DNA of 64,000 bases, from contig CANSEY010000011.1 in the NCBI GenBank assembly GCA_947646015.1, forward strand, positions 1-64,000, written 5' to 3'. Below the pieces are notes generated by a model that ran no database searches, was not told where the DNA came from, and worked only from the letters and a program-made list of their open reading frames with translations. A program made the position numbers and the translations under genes. Numbering within the stretch: position 1 is the stretch's first letter; every line of letters starts with the position of its first letter. This DNA comes from an uncultured Bacteroides sp. GTDB lineage: Bacteria > Bacteroidota > Bacteroidia > Bacteroidales > Bacteroidaceae. This document shows, one piece after another, positions 10,002-17,340 of the stretch.

Positions 10002-11090
10002 TCATTTAACATAGACTTCCGCCTCATGCGCCAGATTCAGATTTCCGGTGACGATCACCGTATCTCCTTCCAGCAGACCATCCTCGATACCTTTCTGTGA
10101 CTTGTCGGAGACGACACATTCTATCGCATTCTCCAGTCCCGTATTCACATAATTCCACATTGCCTTGCCGTCTTTCAGGGTAAATACCACTTGTTTGCCG
10201 GAACGCAATACAACGGCACTCTTCGGAATAACCAGCCGCTCTCCCAGCGAACGGCGGACACTTACCCTTACATTCATTCCGCTGAACAGTTTTCCTCCCG
10301 CATTTACCAATGCTTTCACTTTCACCATGCCGTTGGCATCCACCAATGGATTTATCTCTGATACACTGCCTTCAAACGCATCTCCTCCGGCATAAGGAGT
10401 AATTACCACTTTATCTCCCATCCTGATAAAAGCAAGTTCATTTTCCAGCACTGTGAAATCAGCTTCCATTCCTTTGGAATCGATAATAGTACAGAATGCT
10501 TCAGAAGTATTTGCCGGATTATAAGGCTTTGAAAATAAATTAGCTACTACACCGTCAAAAGGAGCAATCAACGTAGCATGCTCCATCTCTCTTTTCGCCA
10601 GTTCATACTGGGATTTCGACTGTTCATACCCGCTTTTTACTTTGGCGATTTTCATTGTTTCGGCAGGGACTTTACTAAAGTCGTCAGGAGAATATCCCTG
10701 CCCGATCAGTACGTCTTTCAATTCAAGTTCGGCTTTCAGTAAAGCATCTTCCGACTGGGATAATTTCTGTTCCAGACGGAATTTATCCAGATCAGCCAGT
10801 TTCTGCCCTTTCTGTACACGGTCGCCATTCTTCACATAGATATGAGCGATGACTTCACCGGTTTCAAAACGCAGATCGGCTTTGCCACGGGCACTGATTT
10901 TGCCGTTACTCACCAGTTCGTGATGAAAATCACGCTTCTTCAATATCTGAACAGCTACTTCATTCTTCGTATCTGGAAGGACTGTGGAGACGCCTTTCTC
11001 CGATTCATCTGCAGTATTCTTCTTGTCGGAACAAGAGAGCGTCATCATACATGCAAGGCACAGTAAAAACCATGTAAAATTATTTTTCAT
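10002..11090 (-). CDS. RND efflux membrane fusion (adaptor) lipoprotein
   Basis: Periplasmic adaptor of the tripartite pump, 362 residues. It starts with a lipoprotein signal (MKNNFTWFLLCLACMMTLSC, lipobox LSC with Cys20), so it is anchored by lipid rather than by a TM helix. The lipoyl/barrel-sandwich half-motif GEVIAHIYVKNGDRVQKGQKL and the helical hairpin are at about residues 75-160. The second half-motif ATLIAPFDGVVANL is near residue 175, followed by beta-barrel and membrane-proximal domains. It is the first gene of the operon, with a candidate promoter at 11170-11200. One adaptor appears to serve two permeases. Confidence 0.92.
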   Translation of the reverse strand: MKNNFTWFLLCLACMMTLSCSDKKNTADESEKGVSTVLPDTKNEVAVQILKKRDFHHELVSNGKISARGKADLRFETGEVIAHIYVKNGDRVQKGQKLADLDKFRLEQKLSQSEDALLKAELELKDVLIGQGYSPDDFSKVPAETMKIAKVKSGYEQSKSQYELAKREMEHATLIAPFDGVVANLFSKPYNPANTSEAFCTIIDSKGMEADFTVLENELAFIRMGDKVVITPYAGGDAFEGSVSEINPLVDANGMVKVKALVNAGGKLFSGMNVRVSVRRSLGERLVIPKSAVVLRSGKQVVFTLKDGKAMWNYVNTGLENAIECVVSDKSQKGIEDGLLEGDTVIVTGNLNLAHEAEVYVK

Positions 11091-11169
11091 CGTATTTATT
11101 GGTTTGTTTATTCTAATTATCTCACATATAATTTCTTGTATACTGTATGTAAGTTTGTATCATGTTTGC

Positions 11170-11200
11170 CAAATTTAGACAAAAATATCTATTAATCAAG
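11170..11200 (-). promoter_or_regulatory. Candidate promoter of the efflux operon
   Basis: Minus-strand CTTG (11197-11200), 19 bp, then TAAATTTG (11170-11177) fits the Bacteroidota -33/-7 pattern. It would give a leader of about 70 bases before the adaptor ATG. It sits just beyond the 3' end of the transglutaminase-like gene, so read-through from that operon is also possible. Confidence 0.45.
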
Positions 11201-11221
11201 TTTGTACAGTCATTTTTTTCT

Positions 11222-13171
11222 TCACTCATTTATTTTATTGCGATTAAATGAGTCAGTAGTTATATCAATCGTAAAATATTGCTTTTTATCTCTATAAATA
11301 AATATTTGTTCTTCCCGCCCTTTCGTAAGGTTTCTGAGCCACAACAATGCATTTTTCGGTACAATATAACGGACCTCCCGAGTAACAGCAGTCTGAATTC
11401 CTAAAGATTGCCAACCAGACACTCCATCTTGATAAAACAATTCGTAGACATCGCCCGGACTAATATAATTATCATCATTACGGGGAGAAAAAGTTATCCT
11501 ACTGATGGAAGATTCTTTTTCTAACTTAAAAGTAATAGCGGATGTCATATCAGTTGCCTGAAAATAAGTTAGAATATTACCATCTGTAATGTTCCCTATC
11601 TTGTCAATCGGTTTCAAAGAAGTCATCGCATGCATAGAAATTTTCGCCTTACCTAAAGTATCTTCATACAAAGCCAACTCCGCCAACTCGACTCTAGTGC
11701 CTACCGGAGGAACATAACGAATATATTTATATTTCTGATGCGAATGCAACGGACAGAACTCATAATAATTAGTTGTAAACGAATCTTTAATCTGATATAA
11801 TAAATCAGCTTGTCTGAAAGTAGTATCATTGGCTGCTTCTATCCTAGCGCCTCTGGTTGATCTATATAACCATTCGGAGATAGTTGGTTTGATAGACATC
11901 TTTCTCTTCAACACAGCTTCCTCTCTATTTATCCTGTCAGGTTCAAGCAACTCGGCCTTGCCATTTCTGAAAATAAACGAATAGCCAGCCGGATGCAACT
12001 GCTTACCATCGAAAATGAGCGTTTGATAAATGATATTAGGCTCAAGGTTATGGAAAGTCACCTTATCTCCGTTACTTATCGCCATATCTACAGGTATCCA
12101 TCCATTCGGACGAAATACCCCCAAGTAAATATATCGTTCTTCTTTTTGTATAGGTACCGTCACCTCGTTTTCACCAAAATAATTGGCAGTTACATCTCTT
12201 ATATAGGAATTCCTGAAAAATTTAGGTATTCCTATATCCTTTACATTAAGTAGTAAAGCCGTTGATTTTTGTTCACCAAAACAATATCTATATGCTTTCC
12301 CCTTCTTTCTGTTATCCGTAGTTATCTTATCTCGTGTTGGATCAATTTTTCCGGGCTCAAATAGAATGAAACGTCCTGTTGTATCCCGTAATGTATTCCA
12401 TGTATGATAATGCTGATACTCGGGAGAATATCTGAAGAATTCAGTTGCAACTGGAATGCCACAAGCGCGCATAGCATACAGTGTTATATCACATGATTCT
12501 CTACAATAGCCAATACGATGATGATACAGAAATTCTCCATCCATGTGTGGTATAATAAGTTCTGTAAAATAATACAACTCTCGTTTCTTCAATTCTCCGC
12601 ATACCATCCGACAAGCATACACCACATCTTCTCCATGATAAAGAGAGTCTAGAATGGGAGTATAATGTTCATAATAAAGTTTTCTCCACGATGATAAAGG
12701 TTCATTATCAATGCGGTAAGGCAAGATGAATTCGCAAAAATCATCAAAGTCAAGACTTCTGTTCCAAGGATATTTCTTCCATACCTTGAATGCCAGGTCT
12801 ATATTCTCTATTAAATAATTACTAGTAATTACCTGTGCATCATAAACTTTAGGTAAAGAGTAAAATGAAACTTGCTTCCATTTCTTAATCGATTCCTTAT
12901 CCAACTTTCTCAATGCAAGCATTTGACGAACAGAATCCAGCTGCCACCCTTCGTAAGCATACCAATGAGGCATATTTCGGATGAGGAAACGTGCTGCTTC
13001 CAACTTTTCAGGTTCCTGTCCATAATGTTCCAAAACCTTTTCCAGCTCTCCCCGATTATCTCCGGCAAAAGAGAGAGCATATTCCAACCGTTTATCAGCT
13101 GATGAACATGCAACGAATACCGAAGCAAGCACAATACAAGGAATTATTAATCTTATATATTTCATCATCAT
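11222..13171 (-). CDS. Transglutaminase-fold lipoprotein with C-terminal discoidin-like domain
   Basis: Exported lipoprotein of 649 residues (lipobox VFVAC, Cys22). A transglutaminase-like core spans about residues 210-280: GYC with candidate nucleophile Cys223, RACGIP spaced as in the family, HTW with His256, and an acidic residue in FEPGKIDP as the third member (Glu272 or Asp277 instead of the usual Asp). The C-terminal 250 residues are beta-rich; the stretch around KYIRYVPPVGTRVELAELALYE resembles carbohydrate-binding discoidin-type domains. Such proteins may be protein-crosslinking enzymes, peptidases or amidases. It is the last gene of the tight seven-gene operon starting at 19137, one base after the signal peptidase gene. 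The true substrate is unknown; a role on the operon's small exported proteins or on sugars is inference. Confidence 0.75.
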   Translation of the reverse strand: MMMKYIRLIIPCIVLASVFVACSSADKRLEYALSFAGDNRGELEKVLEHYGQEPEKLEAARFLIRNMPHWYAYEGWQLDSVRQMLALRKLDKESIKKWKQVSFYSLPKVYDAQVITSNYLIENIDLAFKVWKKYPWNRSLDFDDFCEFILPYRIDNEPLSSWRKLYYEHYTPILDSLYHGEDVVYACRMVCGELKKRELYYFTELIIPHMDGEFLYHHRIGYCRESCDITLYAMRACGIPVATEFFRYSPEYQHYHTWNTLRDTTGRFILFEPGKIDPTRDKITTDNRKKGKAYRYCFGEQKSTALLLNVKDIGIPKFFRNSYIRDVTANYFGENEVTVPIQKEERYIYLGVFRPNGWIPVDMAISNGDKVTFHNLEPNIIYQTLIFDGKQLHPAGYSFIFRNGKAELLEPDRINREEAVLKRKMSIKPTISEWLYRSTRGARIEAANDTTFRQADLLYQIKDSFTTNYYEFCPLHSHQKYKYIRYVPPVGTRVELAELALYEDTLGKAKISMHAMTSLKPIDKIGNITDGNILTYFQATDMTSAITFKLEKESSISRITFSPRNDDNYISPGDVYELFYQDGVSGWQSLGIQTAVTREVRYIVPKNALLWLRNLTKGREEQIFIYRDKKQYFTIDITTDSFNRNKINE

Positions 13172-13172
13172 C

Positions 13173-13895
13173 CTATATTGTTTTAAATATTCTATTCCAT
13201 CTTATCTGTTTGGTCTTAGGATCTCTGGAAAACCAGATACATTTCCCTACTCCTAAAATAAAATCATCGGGTAATACCCCCCAATAGCGGGAATCATACG
13301 AATCATTTACATTATCTCCCCGCATAAAGTAGTAATCGTGTCGGAAACAGTAACTTTCCAGTAAAGTATTTGCAAGATACACCTTGCCCTCTTCAGATAC
13401 TCTCACAGGTAATCCCGTTTCATATTCAATACATTTATAGTAATCACTGTAGTTAGTAGTATCAATTCGTATAGTATCATTTATTTTAGGCAGATATACA
13501 GTTTTTGTTCCTTCATTAGTCCTCCATTGATATATCTCTCCAGGAAGTGCCACACAACGTTTACAATAAAACACTTCATCACACAGAATCATTTTCTCAT
13601 TCTGTTTTGCGTATGGAAAATTGAATACTACCACGTCTCCCTTCTTCACGCCATGTGCTCCTTTCCTTCGATGAATAAGATAATGTTCCGGCCGTAAAGG
13701 ATCTTTCTTGTATATTCTACGTCCGGGAATTTGCACAGAAACAAGTATGTAATCTCCACCAACCAAGGTGGGAGACATTGAATAAGTCGGAATCGTACAA
13801 GATACCAGCCAGTATACTCTGACTGAAAAATAAATCTGGAACAATATGAAAAGTCCCAATAATGCCCAACCAAACTTTTTTAATGCCCGCTTCAT
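13173..13895 (-). CDS. lepB: Signal peptidase I (S26 family), operon-embedded copy
   Basis: Membrane-bound serine protease that removes Sec signal peptides on the periplasmic side. The 240-residue protein has one N-terminal membrane helix (about 10-32). Ser39 in TYSMSPTL is the nucleophile and Lys112 in YCKRCVALPGE the general base. The box GDNVNDSYDSRYWGVLP at 193-209 completes the family signature, so it looks active. It lies inside the peptide/propeller operon, 12 bp after the second propeller gene and one base before the transglutaminase-like gene, not with housekeeping genes. This suggests a dedicated processing enzyme for proteins made by this operon. The symbol denotes family; the cell probably has another housekeeping copy. 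Confidence 0.88.
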   Translation of the reverse strand: MKRALKKFGWALLGLFILFQIYFSVRVYWLVSCTIPTYSMSPTLVGGDYILVSVQIPGRRIYKKDPLRPEHYLIHRRKGAHGVKKGDVVVFNFPYAKQNEKMILCDEVFYCKRCVALPGEIYQWRTNEGTKTVYLPKINDTIRIDTTNYSDYYKCIEYETGLPVRVSEEGKVYLANTLLESYCFRHDYYFMRGDNVNDSYDSRYWGVLPDDFILGVGKCIWFSRDPKTKQIRWNRIFKTI

Positions 13896-13907
13896 TGCTT
13901 TCTATTC

Positions 13908-15053
13908 TTATTCAAGTTCATAAAAAATTAAGCATGCAGAATTATCTCCCAGACTTTCTATTTTTTCTCGGACCTTTTTGTCTTTTATATGAGTTAATGA
14001 GCGTAACTCCTTCCCTTTTCCGAATGCAACAAATTCATTTTTATAGGAATGAACGATTACATTAAAAGGGAATGTTTTGCCTTTATCATTTTGTGAATAC
14101 AGATAAAAACTACCTGTTTTAGTATATTTATCAAATAAGAAATATCCTAAAGTTATACCATACATATATTGTAACAAAATTTTAGTATCAGTCTCATAAA
14201 TTCCGTCAAATCCGGTGAAGTACCCCTGCTGATCCAACTTTAATAAATCTCCACTATAAGAGGGCGTATTCTTTCTGATTTTATTTTTAGGCGCCATTTT
14301 CTGAGTCATTTCGATAATATACTTTGGCTGGAAAGAAGACGATGCAGCTGAATATGTGTATACCGTATCGCATAATGGCATAATTACATCAATATCTTTA
14401 TCTGCACGTGTCATTGGATGCCAAGAAAAAGGATACACATAATTGCCCAAAGTAATCGGCTGATATGAAAAGTATCGTTTGATGACTTCTTTTTTGGTCA
14501 GGTCGAATAAAGAATAAGGTTCTGTGTTATCCATGCTCATCCCATGATAATTCAACAATTGATTATTATTAATTAATAAAGTTTGATAGCACCATTTGAA
14601 AGCACCTTCAGAAATAGTATCTGTAAACATATAGTTTCCCCAAAAATTATAATTGATCAATTTGTTTTGAACACCATCAATAATGGTGATTTGTTTCTTC
14701 TTGTTATCAATATAAAATGTACTTAGCTCACTATAGTCATCTTCCCTCTCGCCTTTTCTTCCGATTTCAGCCATTAATTCACCGTTTAAGGTATAGGTAT
14801 ATAGCTTTTCAGATGTCTGGACAAATAAATAATCATCATTCATTTCCAGTTTCCGGATATTATTTATCCGCTGGAAAAAAGGAACTTTTTCCAGTTCAAC
14901 AATTCTCACATTTTTGTAAGCAGGAGATCCTAGCAAAGGATTATTTGCAGAGTTGAGACAATGTATTTTTATCCCATCAGGCCCTTTCGTTACAGATATA
15001 GGTATAGCGGCAATGCTATATGCAGTAAAGATAAGCGTAAAGATTAGTTTCAT
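13908..15053 (-). CDS. 6-bladed beta-propeller exported protein (downstream copy)
   Basis: Exported beta-propeller protein of 381 residues. The N-terminus MKLIFTLIFTAYSIAA is a Sec signal without a lipobox cysteine, unlike its paralog at 15700. Propeller-blade motifs of the Bacteroides 6-bladed family are visible: IGRKGEREDDYSELSTFYID, a repeated pattern of hydrophobic strand, DN/DG turn and the 'IxYNFxGxY' blade end. It shares long near-identical stretches with the 15700 protein, for example GNYVYPFSWHPMTR versus GNYMYPFSWHPMAR, and the same ending YEL(E/K). Its start overlaps the stop of the thioredoxin-like gene by one base. Function unknown; these propellers are assumed to bind ligands or partner proteins at the envelope. 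Confidence 0.82.
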   Translation of the reverse strand: MKLIFTLIFTAYSIAAIPISVTKGPDGIKIHCLNSANNPLLGSPAYKNVRIVELEKVPFFQRINNIRKLEMNDDYLFVQTSEKLYTYTLNGELMAEIGRKGEREDDYSELSTFYIDNKKKQITIIDGVQNKLINYNFWGNYMFTDTISEGAFKWCYQTLLINNNQLLNYHGMSMDNTEPYSLFDLTKKEVIKRYFSYQPITLGNYVYPFSWHPMTRADKDIDVIMPLCDTVYTYSAASSSFQPKYIIEMTQKMAPKNKIRKNTPSYSGDLLKLDQQGYFTGFDGIYETDTKILLQYMYGITLGYFLFDKYTKTGSFYLYSQNDKGKTFPFNVIVHSYKNEFVAFGKGKELRSLTHIKDKKVREKIESLGDNSACLIFYELE

Positions 15054-15691
15054 TATATTTCTTTTTTATAATACTTATAGTTGTATGCTTTATTCCTTGA
15101 TAAAGTCGTCGTAATTCTTTCAAAATAACGATTGGTTAATTTAGGTAAATCCTTGTCAGGAATAAAAGTATCAATTACTCTCATACCTCTATCTAAGACA
15201 AACAAGTAGGGAACTACCTCTTCATCAAGAGGTATTCCTAGTGAAAACACATTATAGACTTTAGGAAAAAATCTACAAATCCGTTGAAAATCTTTTTTTT
15301 CAATTTGTACCCGATAAGTTGTAAACAATAAGATGTCAATATCAGGATATTGTTCTTCAAATTTTCTCATTTTTCTCAAAATATCCTCTACGCAAGTAGA
15401 ACAACATTGAGTGGAATATCTTAAAACAAGCGTATATTCTTTTCTTTTGATCTCAGACAAATGTATGCTATCTCTGTCTTTAGTATATAATAGCATTTCG
15501 GGGTCTAATTGACAATATCCTTGTTTGGATAAGATTATATTATCTTGCAATGATATATTCTCATAAAAGAGTTTATTGACTTTTTCAGTCAACAAACTCT
15601 CTTTTTTACTATATCCATTATTAATTATATAAAATGCTATCAATAATAAGATATTCAGAGTTAACAATATAAATGTTCCACATTTCCACAT
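15053..15691 (-). CDS. Membrane-anchored thioredoxin-like protein
   Basis: Protein of 212 residues with one N-terminal membrane anchor (about 5-25) and a periplasmic domain. The domain looks thioredoxin-like: strand YTLVLRYS followed by QCCSTC, giving a CxxC at Cys97-Cys100 (CSTC), a following helix, and the VPYLFVLDRG segment where Pro161 matches the cis-proline and the central strand. This suggests periplasmic disulfide or thiol chemistry, fitting with the Cys-rich peptide encoded two genes upstream. It could instead be a redox-inactive TlpA/AhpC-like fold. It sits between two paralogous propeller genes, 8 bp after one and overlapping the next by one base. Confidence 0.65.
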   Translation of the reverse strand: MWKCGTFILLTLNILLLIAFYIINNGYSKKESLLTEKVNKLFYENISLQDNIILSKQGYCQLDPEMLLYTKDRDSIHLSEIKRKEYTLVLRYSTQCCSTCVEDILRKMRKFEEQYPDIDILLFTTYRVQIEKKDFQRICRFFPKVYNVFSLGIPLDEEVVPYLFVLDRGMRVIDTFIPDKDLPKLTNRYFERITTTLSRNKAYNYKYYKKEI

Positions 15692-15699
15692 CTCTATTG

Positions 15700-16848
15700 C
15701 TATTTAAGTTCATACAAAATCAAACATGGATTATCATCTTCCTCCAAATCTTTAATGCTTTCACGAATTTTTTCGTCTTGAAGATTTTCCAGTTCCAATA
15801 AATCTCTCGGTTGTGCATATCCTACAAATACATTTTTATATGCATAGATAGTGTTGAAAAAAGGTAATGTTGTATACTTCTCGTTCCAAGTAGTTAGATA
15901 ATAATGTCCTGCTTTAGACGATTTATCAAACAAAAAATATCCCATAACAACTCCTTGATCTTTATATTCTAGTAAAATTTTCGCTTCGGTTTCAAAAATT
16001 CCAGTAAATCCAGTAAAGAATCCTTGTTCGCTTAACTTACATATATCCTCAGTATAGGAAGGTGTATTTTTTCTTATTTTCTCCTTAGGAATCATTTTTT
16101 GAGGTGTTTCTATTATGTATTTCGGTTCGAAAGAAGATGTTGCTGCTGAATAAGTGTATATTGTATCGCATAAAGGCATAATTATATCAATGTCTTTGCC
16201 GCTCCTCGCCATTGGATGCCAAGAAAAAGGATACATATAATTACCTACAGTTATCGGTTGATACGAAAAATACTGTTTTACTCTTTGTTTGCGCATATCG
16301 AATAAAGAATATGCTTCTGTATCATTCATATCCATCATATTATGACTTAATAACTGATTGTCTTCAGTCAAAAAAGTGTAATGACAACTCTGAAAGGACC
16401 CTGCTGGCACAGAAACTGTGGATAAATATTTCCCATAAAAATCATAATTGATTAATACATTTTTATAATTATCTATAATTGTCACCTGCTGTTTTTTATT
16501 GTCGATATAAAACGAGCTTAAGACAATATATTCTTCCGGTCCTTCTCCTTTTCTACTAATTTGAGATACAAATTTACCTTCTCTTGTGAATGTATACAAT
16601 TTTCCAAATTCTGATACGAATATAATAGAATCATTCATTTCTATTCGATTTACATTACTAATCAGGGAAACTGGAGACGTTTCCAGCTTTATAATTTCTA
16701 CGTGTTTGTAAATCGGTGTCTCTTGCAGAGGTTCTTCTGAAGGATTAAGATTACGGACTGTTTCACTTGATGTTTTTTTTTCAGGATTACATGATACTAC
16801 AATAATGCTACTTAAAAAAAGCATTATCATATAGACTTTCTGTTTCAT
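15700..16848 (-). CDS. 6-bladed beta-propeller lipoprotein (upstream copy)
   Basis: Lipoprotein of 382 residues (start MKQKVYMIMLFLSS, lipobox VVSC). An alternative in-frame ATG at 16869 adds seven residues; the inner start puts the lipobox cysteine at about residue 20, the usual place. Blade motifs ISRKGEGPEEYIVLSSFYID and IDNYKNVLINYDFYGKYL are typical of the Bacteroides 6-bladed propeller family. It is strongly similar to the 13908 protein over nearly its whole length, a tandem duplication now separated by the thioredoxin-like gene. It follows the NVEALA peptide gene directly, the usual arrangement for this pair of families. Confidence 0.85.
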   Translation of the reverse strand: MKQKVYMIMLFLSSIIVVSCNPEKKTSSETVRNLNPSEEPLQETPIYKHVEIIKLETSPVSLISNVNRIEMNDSIIFVSEFGKLYTFTREGKFVSQISRKGEGPEEYIVLSSFYIDNKKQQVTIIDNYKNVLINYDFYGKYLSTVSVPAGSFQSCHYTFLTEDNQLLSHNMMDMNDTEAYSLFDMRKQRVKQYFSYQPITVGNYMYPFSWHPMARSGKDIDIIMPLCDTIYTYSAATSSFEPKYIIETPQKMIPKEKIRKNTPSYTEDICKLSEQGFFTGFTGIFETEAKILLEYKDQGVVMGYFLFDKSSKAGHYYLTTWNEKYTTLPFFNTIYAYKNVFVGYAQPRDLLELENLQDEKIRESIKDLEEDDNPCLILYELK

Positions 16849-16877
16849 AGTACTTATTTTATTATACATATATACGG

Positions 16878-17324
16878 TTATCTAACCCTAAGTCCCTGTT
16901 TATCAGATAAGCAGCAATTTCCTGTACTAGTTGTACATGCCCAACGTTCCCATGCAAGTTCATATTTTTCTCCTTTCTTATAAGAAACTTTAAAAACAGT
17001 AAATCCCCAAAGCGTAAGTTCCCCTGTTCTTTCGCAAGTTAGTTTCTCAATCCCCGAATCTGTACATATTAATGCCATATTCCAATAGCCATTCTTATTA
17101 TGACATTCCCTTTCGTCAGTGATATTAGCACCTGTATCACTTTCTCCATCTCCGGTACTTCCTCCGCTTTCACCACTTTCTCCATCACTATTCTCACTTA
17201 GCGCATCAATGGAAGTCATCGTCAAATCATACACGTGATTTGCTTCCAACACTGTCTTCACATTAAACACAGTTACAGCACCCAGTACAAGAGCGGCAAC
17301 AACATAAATCATTTTCTTTTTCAT
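16878..17324 (-). CDS. NVEALA-family exported Cys-rich protein
   Basis: Small exported protein of 148 residues. The N-terminus MKKKMIYVVAALVLGAVTVFNVKT is a leader typical of the NVEALA family, and SIDALSE at 38-44 replaces the NVEALA motif. A low-complexity linker rich in Gly, Ser, Glu and Asp (45-68) follows. The C-terminal domain has six cysteines (74, 87, 97, 130, 137, 138) and ends WACTTSTGNCCLSDKQGLRVR. The GNCCL motif is shared with the 68-residue protein at 20726. Family function is not known. In Bacteroides these genes sit beside propeller lipoproteins and O-antigen-ligase-like proteins, as here. The cysteines suggest disulfides or metal/cofactor attachment after export. Confidence 0.8.
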   Translation of the reverse strand: MKKKMIYVVAALVLGAVTVFNVKTVLEANHVYDLTMTSIDALSENSDGESGESGGSTGDGESDTGANITDERECHNKNGYWNMALICTDSGIEKLTCERTGELTLWGFTVFKVSYKKGEKYELAWERWACTTSTGNCCLSDKQGLRVR

Positions 17325-17340
17325 TTTGATTAGTTTTTAA

